A DNA stretch of 60,729 nucleotides. Origin: an uncultured bacterium. GTDB taxonomy: Bacteria; Actinomycetota; Coriobacteriia; Coriobacteriales; Eggerthellaceae. Under the pieces are notes generated by a model, which worked only from the letters and a program-made list of their open reading frames with translations, made no database searches and was not told where the DNA came from. Both the position numbers and the translations under genes were made by a program. This document shows positions 1 to 8,649 of this stretch, one piece after another. Numbering within the stretch: the stretch's first letter is position 1; each line of letters opens with the position of its first letter. The DNA lies in NCBI GenBank assembly GCA_937890835.1, contig CALADF010000003.1, forward strand, positions 1 to 60,729, given 5' to 3'.

Positions 1-2
1 TG

Positions 3-404
3 GCGGATCTGGCAGGTACGGACGAGTTCACCACCTACGGCATCGACGCTGACGAGTACATCAAGATTATGCTCGACGGATTCGCCTACAGCGTCGACTC
101 CGTCGAGGTCGGCGAAGACGGAAAGACCGCCGTGGGCAACGTAACCATCACCTGCAAATCCACCGTCTCGGCAACGGCGAAGGCCGAAGCGCTCACCGAA
201 GAGTGGGTGGTAGCGAACGCGGCAAGCCTCGCGACGATGACCGAAGACGAGCTCAACCTGGAAATCGGCAAGCTGTTCATGCGCGCCGTGGCCGAATCCG
301 AGCCTGTGACCAGCAGCTGCAGCCTCGACTACGAGCTGATCGACGGGACGTGGACGCCTGCCGACACCGCTGAAAGCCAGCTCATGAGGGCCTTCTACGC
401 CTAG
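3..404 (+). CDS. 3' part of an uncharacterised protein (start outside window)
   Basis: The frame is open from the first bases of the window to the TAG at 402-404, so the gene begins further left. The visible 133 residues have no membrane segment. They are acidic and look like an extracytoplasmic beta-rich domain, with a strand-like VGNVTITCKST stretch and two cysteines that could pair (in ITCKST and SSCSLDY). The fold recalls the small C-terminal domains of actinobacterial lipoproteins (DUF4878/DUF5105 type), but that is only an impression. A first ATG at 69 is internal because coding-like sequence continues upstream of it. A hairpin terminator follows at 441-470. Function unknown. Confidence 0.7.
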   Translation, partial: ADLAGTDEFTTYGIDADEYIKIMLDGFAYSVDSVEVGEDGKTAVGNVTITCKSTVSATAKAEALTEEWVVANAASLATMTEDELNLEIGKLFMRAVAESEPVTSSCSLDYELIDGTWTPADTAESQLMRAFYA

Positions 405-440
405 CAACCGCACCCCGTGATCAAGCGGACCGCCGCTCAG

Positions 441-470
441 GCCCCGGCGTCGACACGACGGCTCCGGGGC
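441..470 (+). terminator. Hairpin terminator after the first gene
   Basis: GCCCCGG and CCGGGGC form a 7-bp GC stem around a 16-base loop, 36 bases after the stop at 404. The following bases are only moderately T-rich (TATGTTTT), so termination may be imperfect. The same bases carry the next gene's -10 element. Confidence 0.55.
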
Positions 471-478
471 CTATGTTT

Positions 479-487
479 TGCTACACT
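479..487 (+). promoter_or_regulatory. Extended -10 element of the Nudix gene, leaderless arrangement
   Basis: TGCTACACT is an extended -10 (TGnTACACT) whose hexamer ends 6 bases before the ATG at 494. Transcription would start at or next to that ATG, and no Shine-Dalgarno sequence is present. This supports a leaderless mRNA and selects 494 rather than 473 as the start. Confidence 0.5.
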
Positions 488-493
488 TTCCCC

Positions 494-1105
494 ATGGCAC
501 TCATCGACGACATACGCGCATACCAACCCGTGAACGAGCAGGAGCAGGCGGACAAGCTCGTGATCCTGCGCGCGCTCGGAAACGATCCGAACTGTTTCGA
601 CCGCAGCGCGCAGGCGCACATGGCGTGCTCCATCTGGGTGGTCGACCCCACGCTCACGCAGACTCTGCTCGTCTACCACAACATCTACGATTCATGGAGC
701 TGGATTGGCGGTCACGCCGACGGGGAACGCGACCTGGCGGCCGTGGCGCTGCGGGAGCTTGCGGAAGAGACCGGCGTGGCGAATGCTCAACTGGTCGACT
801 GCGGGCCGGGCGGCGTTTACTCAATCGAGGTGCTTACCGTAGACGGCCACGTCAAGCGTGGCGAATACGTGAGCTCGCATCTGCACCTCAACGTGACCTA
901 CCTCGCCGTCGCCGACCCGCGTGAAGCCGTCCGCGTGAAGCCGGACGAGAACAGCGGCGTGCGCTGGGCGCCGATCGAAGACGCCGTGCGGCTATCGACG
1001 GAGCCGTGGATCCGCAATCGCATCTACCGCAAGCTCATCGACAAGTTGCAAGACCCCGCCGTGCGCGCTGCCGCGAAAGACGCCGCGCAGGAGCTCGACC
1101 GCTGA
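494..1105 (+). CDS. Nudix hydrolase
   Basis: Predicted cytosolic hydrolase of nucleoside diphosphates linked to another moiety; the substrate cannot be read from the sequence. The 203-residue protein has the Nudix core GGHADGERDLAAVALREL followed by AEETGV. The catalytic REUxEE helix is intact, but the more N-terminal glutamate of the canonical box is shifted: Arg stands at the usual position and Glu just before it. The N-terminal 50 residues, rich in charged residues, resemble the extension seen in Nudix proteins annotated only generically. The ATG at 494 is chosen because a -10 element lies 6 bases upstream; the alternative ATG at 473 would put that element inside the gene. It converges on hypD. 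Confidence 0.85.
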   Translation: MALIDDIRAYQPVNEQEQADKLVILRALGNDPNCFDRSAQAHMACSIWVVDPTLTQTLLVYHNIYDSWSWIGGHADGERDLAAVALRELAEETGVANAQLVDCGPGGVYSIEVLTVDGHVKRGEYVSSHLHLNVTYLAVADPREAVRVKPDENSGVRWAPIEDAVRLSTEPWIRNRIYRKLIDKLQDPAVRAAAKDAAQELDR

Positions 1106-1214
1106 GGGGCGGACTCGCTCGAAAGTCGGAAACCTTTAAAGCGTCCCGCTCGCCTAATTTCGCCTATCCGCCCCGACCTCATCGATACGCGCGAAAGAGC
1201 ATCGCTTCGCCCGC

Positions 1215-2318
1215 TCAGTAATAGCGGTAGTACGCCGCGCAGCTTCCCTCGCTTGACACCATGCACGGGCCGACAGGGTTTTCAGGCGAGCACACCGTGC
1301 GGAACAGCGGGCACTCGTTCGGCGGCATGACGCCGCGCAAGACGTCGCCGCAACGGCATCCTTTATGCTCGACGGTCGGCTCGACCTCGGGGGCGAACCT
1401 GCGCATCGCGTCGAACTCGGCGTACTCCTCGCGGATGCGGTAACCCGACCCCGGTATCTCCCCGAGGCCGCGCCAGGTGGAGGCGCACGTTTCGAACACC
1501 TCGTCGATGGCCGCGAGTGCAACCGGGTTTCCCTCGGCCATGACGCCGCGCGAGTAGGCGATCTCGATGTCGGCACGCCCCTCGTGCAGCTGCCGCATGA
1601 TCATGGCAATGCCCTGCAGCACGTCAACGGGCTCGAATCCGGTGATGACACCCGGCACCCCGTACTTCTCCGCCAGGAAACGATAGGGCTCAACGCCGAT
1701 GATGGTGCTGACATGCCCGGGAAGGATGAGCGCATCGACCTTAAGCTCGGGGTCGTTGATGATCACCTCGAGAGCGCCCGGCATGTTCTTGTGGGCGCCG
1801 TAGACGCTGAAGTTCTCAAGGCCCGCGGCCTTCGCCCGCTTGACGGCCATCGCGACCAGGGGCGTGGTGGTCTCGAATCCCACCCCCACGAACACGATCT
1901 GACGATCGGGGTTCTCCTGAGCCAGCTTGAGCGCGTCAAGCGGCGAGTAGACGATCTCGACCGACCGACCTGCAGCCTGCTCGGCGAGCAAACTGGAAGT
2001 GGAGCCCGGCACGCGCGTCATATCCCCGAAGGTGGCGATGGTGACGCCCTCGACGCGGGCGAGGGCGATGATCTTGTCGATATCGTGGTTCGACGTCACG
2101 CACACCGGGCACCCGGGGCCGGAGGCGAGGCGCACGCCCTCGGGCATGAGCGTCCGGATCCCGTTGCGGGCGATGGCCACCGTGTGCGTGCCGCACACCT
2201 CCATGAGCGTTGCTCCCCCATCGGGAACGAGCTCGCGGATGGACTCGACCAACCCACGAGCGAGGCGCGGGTCCTTGAACGCCTTGAGCTCCGACTGGAG
2301 ATCGGCTGCGTCTGCCAT
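1215..2318 (-). CDS. hypD: Hydrogenase maturation protein HypD
   Basis: HypD is the iron-sulfur scaffold on which, together with HypC, the Fe(CN)2CO group of [NiFe] hydrogenases is assembled in the cytosol. The 367-residue length is typical. Visible family signatures are MEVCGTHTVAIARNG near residue 41, GPGCPVCVT, and a C-terminal cysteine-rich block (CRCGDVLRG, NECPLF, TVCSPENPVGPC, GSC) that holds the [4Fe-4S] cluster and the active cysteines. It is the last gene of hypF-hypC-hypD and starts 19 bases after hypC, so it is probably cotranscribed. hypE lies about 54 kb away near the other end of the window. Confidence 0.97.
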   Translation of the reverse strand: MADAADLQSELKAFKDPRLARGLVESIRELVPDGGATLMEVCGTHTVAIARNGIRTLMPEGVRLASGPGCPVCVTSNHDIDKIIALARVEGVTIATFGDMTRVPGSTSSLLAEQAAGRSVEIVYSPLDALKLAQENPDRQIVFVGVGFETTTPLVAMAVKRAKAAGLENFSVYGAHKNMPGALEVIINDPELKVDALILPGHVSTIIGVEPYRFLAEKYGVPGVITGFEPVDVLQGIAMIMRQLHEGRADIEIAYSRGVMAEGNPVALAAIDEVFETCASTWRGLGEIPGSGYRIREEYAEFDAMRRFAPEVEPTVEHKGCRCGDVLRGVMPPNECPLFRTVCSPENPVGPCMVSSEGSCAAYYRYY

Positions 2319-2337
2319 GTCTTCCTCCTCGCCGCCG

Positions 2338-2580
2338 CTAACCTTGCACGACCTCGTCGGCGACCAAGTCCGGGAACTGCTTCACTATCTCGAGCGTCTC
2401 GGCGGCGAACTCGGGATCGACGACCTCGATGGCGAAACCGGCGTGAACCAAGACGAAATCGCCTTCCTTTGCTTGAGGAGTCAGATCAACCGAGATGGAG
2501 CGCGTCACGCCGAGAATGTCGACCGTCGCAAGACCGTCCTCTTCGAGGCTCGTTATCTTCGCGGGAATCGCTAAGCACAT
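2338..2580 (-). CDS. hypC: Hydrogenase assembly chaperone HypC
   Basis: Small chaperone (80 residues) that binds HypD and then the hydrogenase large-subunit precursor while the Fe(CN)2CO unit is delivered. The N-terminus MCLAIPAKI is diagnostic: after Met removal, Cys2 becomes the N-terminal metal ligand. That fixes the start at 2580; a GTG five codons earlier would bury the cysteine. The AAAGAGAA just upstream is an acceptable ribosome binding site. The rest is the expected OB-like barrel with an acidic helical tail. It lies between hypF (40-base gap) and hypD (19-base gap). Confidence 0.96.
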   Translation of the reverse strand: MCLAIPAKITSLEEDGLATVDILGVTRSISVDLTPQAKEGDFVLVHAGFAIEVVDPEFAAETLEIVKQFPDLVADEVVQG

Positions 2581-2620
2581 ATTGTTCTCTTTCACATCAA
2601 TGCGGTGGGCGAATCCGAGC

Positions 2621-5155
2621 CTACCGCGCCTTTTCTTGCGCCCATGCTACCACAGCCTGACCGTAGGAGACGCACCCGTCGTTCGGCGGCAGATCGCGGT
2701 TGATCGCGACGCTGAACCCCGCCGTCTCGAGGCGATCGAGCGCATGCTCGACAAGGTAGCGGTTCATGAACACGCCGCCCGACAACGCGATGACGTCGAT
2801 GCCGTAGAGCGCGCGGGCCAGCTCCGCCACCGTCAAGACGGCTCCGACAATCGCATCGTGGAAGCGGCGCGCTATCACGGCGACGGGAACGCCTCGCACC
2901 ACGTCGTCGAGCAATGCGCGAAACGTCGGCTCGGCGTCGAGAAGCAGCACCGAGGTGTCGTGCGCGGTGCTCAACTCGGTCGCCGTGTTCTTCGTCACCG
3001 CGACGGCATAGCGGGCGAGCGTCTCCTCGTCATCCCGGGAGGGGGCGACCTCATGAGCCGCCGCACCGCCCGAACCCTTCTCGAAGCCCGCCATGCACGA
3101 CTCGAGCAGCACCGCGCCCTCGCCTTCGTAACCGGGCTGCACGCACACGCCGAGCAGCGCGCTCGCCGCGTCGAAAAGCCTTCCCACCGAGGAGGTCACG
3201 GGCGTGTTCAACCCGCGGTCGATCATGGTCTCGCACACGCCCGCCTGATCGCCGAGCGCCGACAGAGCGCCCGCCGCCCCGGGATGATCGAGCAAATCGA
3301 ACTCCCACAGCACGCCGTAGGCCATGCGCAGCGGATTTCTCACCGCAGCGGCGCCGCCCGGCATGGGAACGTAGGCGAAGTTGGCGAAGCGCTCGAAATC
3401 GGCGCTGTTGGCGATGAGGCACTCCCCGCCCCAGATGGAGCCGTCGACGCCGTAACCCGTCCCGTCGAACGCGAAGCCGCATACCGCGCCGGACAGACCG
3501 TGCTCGCCGATGACCGACGCGATGTGAGCGTGGTGGTGCTGTACCTCGACGAGAGGAAGCTCCTGCTCATGCGCCCATTTCGACGTGAGGTACTCGGGAT
3601 GGAGATCGCACGCGACAACATCCGGCTCAACCTCGAACAACCTCTCGAAGCGGCGCTTGGCGGCAAGCCACGCATCGTAGGTTTCGGCGTTTTCCATATC
3701 GCCCACATGCTGGGAAACGAACGCCTCGTCGCCCCGCGAAAGCGCGAAGGTGTTCTTCTGCTCCGGCCCTGCGGCGAAGACGACGCGGGCGGGCGAGGAG
3801 GAAGACGGTGCGAAGCCCGAGGACCGCGACGGCGACGCGGCGGCGAGGTCCGCAGACGCAGGCGAGGCCGCGAGCTGCGCGCCAGGGTCGATCTTCACAG
3901 GCAGGGGCGCGTACCCGCGCGCGCGACGAACGAACTGAACCGCGCGGCCCGCCGAACCCGCATCGATCACGCGCACAACCGAGTCGTCGAAGCGCGTGAG
4001 GATAGCGCGGTTGTTCCCCAGAAACGCGTCCGCGACGGAGCCAAGACGCTCGTAAGCCTCCGCATCCGAGATGACGATGGGCTCATCGTGAACGTTTCCC
4101 GAGGTCATCACGAGCATAGGTTCGCCAACCCCGGCCCAGGAGGCGAAAAAGCCGTCCATGAGAAGATGCTGCACAGGCGTGCAGGGCAGCATGACGCCGA
4201 GCTCGGTCAAGCCGTCGGCGAGGCCTTCGGCAAACGCAACCCCCCGACGCTTGCGAAGCAGGACGATCGGCCGCTGCGGCGAAGCGAGAAGGCCCTCCTC
4301 AACTTCGTCGATCTCGCAAACGGTGCGAGCCGCCTCCGCATCGCGCATCATCACCGCGAAGGCCTTCCCGTCGCGGCGCTTGCGCTCCCTCAAACGAGCG
4401 ACGGCCTCGGCGTTTCGCGCGTCGCAAACCAGATGGAACCCACCGAGGCCCTTCACGGCGATGATACCGCCCTTGCTCAACAACTCGACGGCGCAGGCGA
4501 AGATTTCGTCTGAAGCAGCACGATCGGACCCAAGGCGAACCTTGAGCGCGGCGACCTCGCGCGGACGGCCTTCCTCCCACTCCGCGAACGTCACGACGGG
4601 GCCGCATTCGAAGCAGGAATCCGGCTGCGCGTGAAACCTGCGATCGAGCGGGTCGGCGTATTCGCGCGCGCAGCTCTCGCACATCGCGAACTCGCTCATC
4701 GACGTCGCGGCGCGGTCGTAGGGCAAATCCTCGATGATGGTGAACCGAGGACCGCAGTTGGTGCAGTTGATGAACGGATAACGGTAGCGCCTGTCGTCTC
4801 GGTCGAACAGCTCCGCAAGGCAGTCGTCGCAGGTCGCCAAATCGGGCGACACGAGCGTGGTCTCGCGCGAGGCCGCATCGTCGGAGAACCTGATCTCGAA
4901 GGTCGTGAAGCCCTCGAGCGGCACCTCGGCCAGGTCGATCTCGCGAACCTGGGATGCGGCGGGCGGGTTGTCCGAAAGCTCGAGCACGAACTCGTCAAGC
5001 AGCTTCGACTCGCCTTCGGCGTGAATGCGAACGCCGTCGACGGCGTTGAGCACCCAGCCGTTGACGAGGTATTTCCTTGCCAGCCGGTAGACGAACGGCC
5101 GAAATCCCACGCCCTGCACGATGCCCTGAACGTGAATGTCGAGCGCCTCGATCAT
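2621..5155 (-). CDS. hypF: Carbamoyltransferase HypF
   Basis: HypF converts carbamoyl phosphate and ATP to a carbamoyl adenylate and transfers the carbamoyl group to the C-terminal cysteine of HypE, the source of the cyanide ligands of [NiFe] hydrogenase. Domains are an N-terminal acylphosphatase domain (VQGVGFRPFVYRLA near residue 15), two zinc-finger pairs (CDDC...CTNCGPRF and CESC...CFECGP, about residues 105-180), a YrdC-like domain, and a Kae1-like domain with QHHHAHIAS. At 844 residues it is longer than the usual 750. The excess includes a Ser/Ala-rich linker (about residues 435-475) before the Kae1-like part. The start at 5155 follows GAGGGGGA. It is the first gene of the hypFCD run. 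Confidence 0.96.
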   Translation of the reverse strand: MIEALDIHVQGIVQGVGFRPFVYRLARKYLVNGWVLNAVDGVRIHAEGESKLLDEFVLELSDNPPAASQVREIDLAEVPLEGFTTFEIRFSDDAASRETTLVSPDLATCDDCLAELFDRDDRRYRYPFINCTNCGPRFTIIEDLPYDRAATSMSEFAMCESCAREYADPLDRRFHAQPDSCFECGPVVTFAEWEEGRPREVAALKVRLGSDRAASDEIFACAVELLSKGGIIAVKGLGGFHLVCDARNAEAVARLRERKRRDGKAFAVMMRDAEAARTVCEIDEVEEGLLASPQRPIVLLRKRRGVAFAEGLADGLTELGVMLPCTPVQHLLMDGFFASWAGVGEPMLVMTSGNVHDEPIVISDAEAYERLGSVADAFLGNNRAILTRFDDSVVRVIDAGSAGRAVQFVRRARGYAPLPVKIDPGAQLAASPASADLAAASPSRSSGFAPSSSSPARVVFAAGPEQKNTFALSRGDEAFVSQHVGDMENAETYDAWLAAKRRFERLFEVEPDVVACDLHPEYLTSKWAHEQELPLVEVQHHHAHIASVIGEHGLSGAVCGFAFDGTGYGVDGSIWGGECLIANSADFERFANFAYVPMPGGAAAVRNPLRMAYGVLWEFDLLDHPGAAGALSALGDQAGVCETMIDRGLNTPVTSSVGRLFDAASALLGVCVQPGYEGEGAVLLESCMAGFEKGSGGAAAHEVAPSRDDEETLARYAVAVTKNTATELSTAHDTSVLLLDAEPTFRALLDDVVRGVPVAVIARRFHDAIVGAVLTVAELARALYGIDVIALSGGVFMNRYLVEHALDRLETAGFSVAINRDLPPNDGCVSYGQAVVAWAQEKAR

Positions 5156-5178
5156 GTCGCTCCCCCTCAAAATCGAAA

Positions 5179-5207
5179 CGGCACGCGCGCCGAGACGCTG
5201 CGTGCCG
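5179..5207 (-). terminator. Hairpin between pgi and hypF
   Basis: On the minus strand CGGCACGC and GCGTGCCG form an 8-bp stem followed by TTTCGATTTT. It lies 77 bases after the pgi stop and 24 bases before the hypF start. It can serve as the pgi terminator or as an attenuator in the hyp leader; the sequence does not decide which. Confidence 0.5.
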
Positions 5208-5283
5208 CATTTGCTTAACGTTTACGCGAAGAGAAGGCTATCGCCTCATATGACGGGGTTTCCACACCTCGTCGTCCGGGCGG

Positions 5284-7173
5284 CTAATCCTCTTCGGACG
5301 CGGTCTGAGCAGCGGGCTGCTCAACCTGCGCGACGGGCTGGGCGGCCCGCGCCGCCTCTTCCCCCGCAGGGGCAACCGCCGCGGTCTCGACCACCGCGCC
5401 CTCGGCCCGCGCCTGCTCGAGCTCGGCGTCCTCGGCTTCCTCCTCCGCCTCGGCGAGCGCTCGGTCCACGATGATATCGGCGACGATGTCGCGGATAACC
5501 AGGGCCAGCATACGCAGCGTCACGCCCGAGTTGTCGGGAAGATGCAGATGCACGCAGCGTCTGCCACGCTCGGCGAGCGTGATCAGATCGCCCGAAGCCT
5601 GCGCCTTGGCCAACGCGCCGAGGGACTCGGCCTCCTGAGGCAGCGGGATGTCCTTCAGCTCGTCGGCGGACAGGATGAGGAACACGCCGCAGTTCGGACC
5701 GCCCTTCTGGAGCTGCCCGGTGGAATGCAGGTAGCGCGGCCCCACCTCGAGGCACGACACGACGCCGAACGCCTCGGCGACGTCGTGGCGGATGGACTCG
5801 AGCGCCTCGCGCCTGCCTTCGCCCGTGAACGGGAGGAACGCGTTAAGCGCGAAGAAGTCGCCCGGCTGAACCGAGGAGAACAGCGCGTAGAGGCTCGACC
5901 TCATATCGTCGCAGCCCGAAAGCGCGGGCGCCTGGCGAACCTCGACGATGCCCATGTTGACCTCTTCGGTGAACGCCTCCTCGTAATCGGGAGCAGGCTG
6001 GCCTTCGCGTAGAATATCGAGCACAACGGCCTTCGCCGACGCGACATCGGGCTGGTCGAAGGGGCACACCTTCATGAGGTAACCGCACATGGCGATGGCG
6101 TACTCCCACATGACGAAGTGCTCCGCAAGCTCCTCCACCGAGTCGATGCGGTAGTTCTGGCGCGGAATGTTCGGGTCGATGTAGGCCAAGCTCATCTCGA
6201 AGTTATGGCGCTCGTCCCACAGGTCGGTCTTCGTCTGGTACATGATGACGCTGCGATCACCCGGATCGAGGTTGAGCAGCAGCGGATCGATCTCGATGTT
6301 GGGGAGGATGCCCTTGCCCTCCTTGCCCACGGATTCGGCGACGAGCTGCTCGATCCAAAGACCGAGGACGCGCCCGCGCTTCGGCGTGAGAAACGAGAAC
6401 TTGTTGCGGCCATGCTCGTAGTTGTCGTAAAGGAAGGAGGCCAGCCCGATGGCAGGATTGTCGATGGCGTCTTCGCTGCAACGCTCCTCGGCTTCGCGCG
6501 CATGCTCGACGAACGACTCGAGATCGATACCCGCGAGCGCTGCGGGCAGAAGCCCGAACACCGACAGGGCGGAGAAGCGGCCGCCGACCGTCGGCTCTCC
6601 CGAGAAAATGGCGAGCCACCCTTCCTCGCGCGCCTGTTTCTCGAGATCGGAGCCGGGATCGGTGACAGCCACCAGATGGCGGACGACCTCCTCCTCACCG
6701 AGAGCCTTCGCGAAGCCCTCGCGCACCGCGCACAGAAGCAGGCGCGGCTCGATGGTGCCGCCGCTTTTCGACGAGATGACGACAAGCGTGCTTTCGGGAC
6801 GGCACGACGCGAGCAGCTCGCGAACGCGCACCGGGGAGTCGGAGTCGAGCGTCTTGAACGAGACGCGGTTCTTATCGACCTTGTTGTACTTCGTGATGGT
6901 CATGGGCGCCTGGGTCGATCCGCCCTGGCCGATGAGCACCACCGTGTTGATGCCGTCGGCCACCACGTAGTCGGCGAACGACTGGATCTCCTGCAACGAG
7001 CAGGGAGGGTTGGACGCGAGGTCAACCCATCCCATGAAGTTCTCGGCGACGCTTCGCGCTTCGTCGGAAAAGTCGTACAGCGAGGCGTCCTTCGCGTGGA
7101 TACGACTCGCCACGCACTCCTTCACCAGCGTTTTCGCTGATGGATAGAACTTGTCCATTTCTCCGGAAATCAT
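5284..7173 (-). CDS. pgi: Glucose-6-phosphate isomerase
   Basis: Cytosolic interconversion of glucose 6-phosphate and fructose 6-phosphate. The two SIS-fold halves are recognisable: GQGGSTQAP and SSKSGGT (phosphate site), FSGEPTVGGRFSALSVFGLLP, and ATP-independent sugar-isomerase features such as HSTGQLQKGGPN near residue 490. It resembles the isomerase half of transaldolase-isomerase fusions more than E. coli Pgi, but here it stands alone. At 629 residues it exceeds the usual 550 because of an Ala/Glu-rich C-terminal tail of about 60 residues without obvious fold. The ATG at 7173 is preceded by AGAAGGAA; a second ATG at 7158 has its purine tract too close. Own promoter at 7231-7239. Confidence 0.93.
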   Translation of the reverse strand: MISGEMDKFYPSAKTLVKECVASRIHAKDASLYDFSDEARSVAENFMGWVDLASNPPCSLQEIQSFADYVVADGINTVVLIGQGGSTQAPMTITKYNKVDKNRVSFKTLDSDSPVRVRELLASCRPESTLVVISSKSGGTIEPRLLLCAVREGFAKALGEEEVVRHLVAVTDPGSDLEKQAREEGWLAIFSGEPTVGGRFSALSVFGLLPAALAGIDLESFVEHAREAEERCSEDAIDNPAIGLASFLYDNYEHGRNKFSFLTPKRGRVLGLWIEQLVAESVGKEGKGILPNIEIDPLLLNLDPGDRSVIMYQTKTDLWDERHNFEMSLAYIDPNIPRQNYRIDSVEELAEHFVMWEYAIAMCGYLMKVCPFDQPDVASAKAVVLDILREGQPAPDYEEAFTEEVNMGIVEVRQAPALSGCDDMRSSLYALFSSVQPGDFFALNAFLPFTGEGRREALESIRHDVAEAFGVVSCLEVGPRYLHSTGQLQKGGPNCGVFLILSADELKDIPLPQEAESLGALAKAQASGDLITLAERGRRCVHLHLPDNSGVTLRMLALVIRDIVADIIVDRALAEAEEEAEDAELEQARAEGAVVETAAVAPAGEEAARAAQPVAQVEQPAAQTASEED

Positions 7174-7230
7174 CGGTTCCTTCTCTCAACGAGGCCGAAA
7201 AGCCACGAAATCCAACTATGAATTCTCGCT

Positions 7231-7239
7231 ATTCTATCA
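7231..7239 (-). promoter_or_regulatory. Extended -10 of pgi
   Basis: Read on the minus strand, TGATAGAAT is an extended -10 element about 58 bases before the pgi start, leaving a leader of about 50 bases. No clear -35 is needed for this class. Confidence 0.5.
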
Positions 7240-7358
7240 AAGCGCACGGAAATAGCCGCACCGCCGACCCCATCTGTGGCGGTTGTGTGAACCGTACGGC
7301 GTCGGCTTGCAGGCGAACGGCGGACGTTGCGGCGGCGGCACCCGGCGGCGGCGCATCG

Positions 7359-8480
7359 CTACTCCCCGTCGAAAAGCTCCTTCGCCTTCTCGAGATGTCC
7401 GACGATCTCGATATGCTGCGGGCAGACGTCCTCGCAAGCGCCGCAACCGATGCACGCCGAAGCCGGCCCCGTCGACGCGTTCCACTCGTAGTTCTCGTTC
7501 GCCCGGTAGAGGTCGTCGTAAAGCGCGTAGATGTTGAGCGATTCGAGAATCACCGGAATGCGCACGCCGCTCGGGCAGCCCTTCAGGCAGTACCCGCAAT
7601 CGGTGCAGGGAATGCGCTGCTCCCGCTCCAGCACGGCGCGCACCTGCTCGATCACCTCGAGGTCGGCGCTTGTCATCGGCGCGAAATCGCGCATGATGTC
7701 GATGTTCTCCCGCATCTGCTGCGCAGTCGACATGCCCGACAGCACGCGCTCGACCCCGGGAAGCGATGCGGCGAAGCGCAGCGCCCACGAGGCTGCAGAC
7801 TGCGCGGGATCCGCTGCGGCAAGGGGCGTGCGCGCTTCGTCGGACAGACGCACGAGCGAGCCGCCCTTGATGGGCTCCATCACGATAACGGGCACCTCGC
7901 GAGCACGTGCCACCTCGTAGCATTTGCGCGACTCGATCTTAGGGCTCTCCCAGTCGGCGTAGTTGATCTGCAGCTGCACGAAGTCGACGTCGGGATGCGC
8001 CGCCAGCACCGCCTCGAGCGCGTCCGCCTTATCGTGAATGGAAAACCCGAGCTTGCGAACGAGCCCACGTTCACGCAGGTCGTAGGCGAAATCCCACAAG
8101 CCGAAATCGTCGAAGAGCTTCGTGCGGTCCTCGCCGAGGTTATGCAGCAGATAATAGTCGAAATACCCCGCCCCCGTCCGCTCGAGCGAGACGTCGAACA
8201 TGCGCTTCGCCTCATCGGCGTCTTTCGCCATCCACGCGGGAAGCTTCGTCGCCAGCTGGAAGCTCTCGCGCGGATACCGATCGACGAGCGCCTCCTTCGC
8301 CACAACCTCCGATCGCCCGCCATGATAGCCGAAAGCGGTGTCGAAATACGTGAAGCCCGCCCGCATGAAGGCGTCGACCATGTCCTTCACCTGCTCGATG
8401 TCGATGGCCTTCTCGCCGTCGATTTCGTTTTCCGGCAAGCGCATCAAACCGAAGCCGAGCATGTTGCCCGCGTTACCCAT
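7359..8480 (-). CDS. Aldo/keto reductase with C-terminal 4Fe-4S ferredoxin domain
   Basis: Predicted oxidoreductase of 373 residues. Residues 1-270 form an aldo/keto reductase barrel with FDTAFGYHGG (catalytic Tyr), ATKLP (Lys) and LLHNL (His). Residues 280-373 carry two cluster motifs, CTDCGYCLKGCPSGVRIP and CIGCGACEDVCPQHIEI. This arrangement is a known AKR subclass in strict anaerobes; substrate and electron partner are unknown. The ATG at 8480 follows AGGGGGTGGAAG; the frame extends further upstream but into unrelated GC-rich sequence that overlaps the promoter of the divergent peptidase gene. Neighbours give no pathway clue. Confidence 0.92.
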   Translation of the reverse strand: MGNAGNMLGFGLMRLPENEIDGEKAIDIEQVKDMVDAFMRAGFTYFDTAFGYHGGRSEVVAKEALVDRYPRESFQLATKLPAWMAKDADEAKRMFDVSLERTGAGYFDYYLLHNLGEDRTKLFDDFGLWDFAYDLRERGLVRKLGFSIHDKADALEAVLAAHPDVDFVQLQINYADWESPKIESRKCYEVARAREVPVIVMEPIKGGSLVRLSDEARTPLAAADPAQSAASWALRFAASLPGVERVLSGMSTAQQMRENIDIMRDFAPMTSADLEVIEQVRAVLEREQRIPCTDCGYCLKGCPSGVRIPVILESLNIYALYDDLYRANENYEWNASTGPASACIGCGACEDVCPQHIEIVGHLEKAKELFDGE

Positions 8481-8578
8481 CTTCCACCCCCTGATCCGTG
8501 CGCCGAGACGCCCCTGCGCCGTCGCCGCGGCGCCGCGCCGCCGACCCGCGCCGCCTACCACGCCTTTTGCTCCGTGGC

Positions 8579-8584
8579 TATAAT
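8579..8584 (+). promoter_or_regulatory. -10 element of the P1 peptidase gene
   Basis: A perfect TATAAT with TG three bases upstream of the hexamer lies 65 bases before the ATG at 8650, in the spacer between divergent genes. Confidence 0.55.
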
Positions 8585-8649
8585 AACCCGATGGAACGCG
8601 CGGCGTTGCGTCGCGCACCGTCAACGACCCTATCGTCGAAGGAGGAGCC

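Noticed and set aside
2495..4513. Long plus-strand open frame opposite hypF
   Set aside because: It is antisense to hypF, has Arg/His-rich composition typical of shadow frames in GC-rich DNA, and no ribosome binding site.
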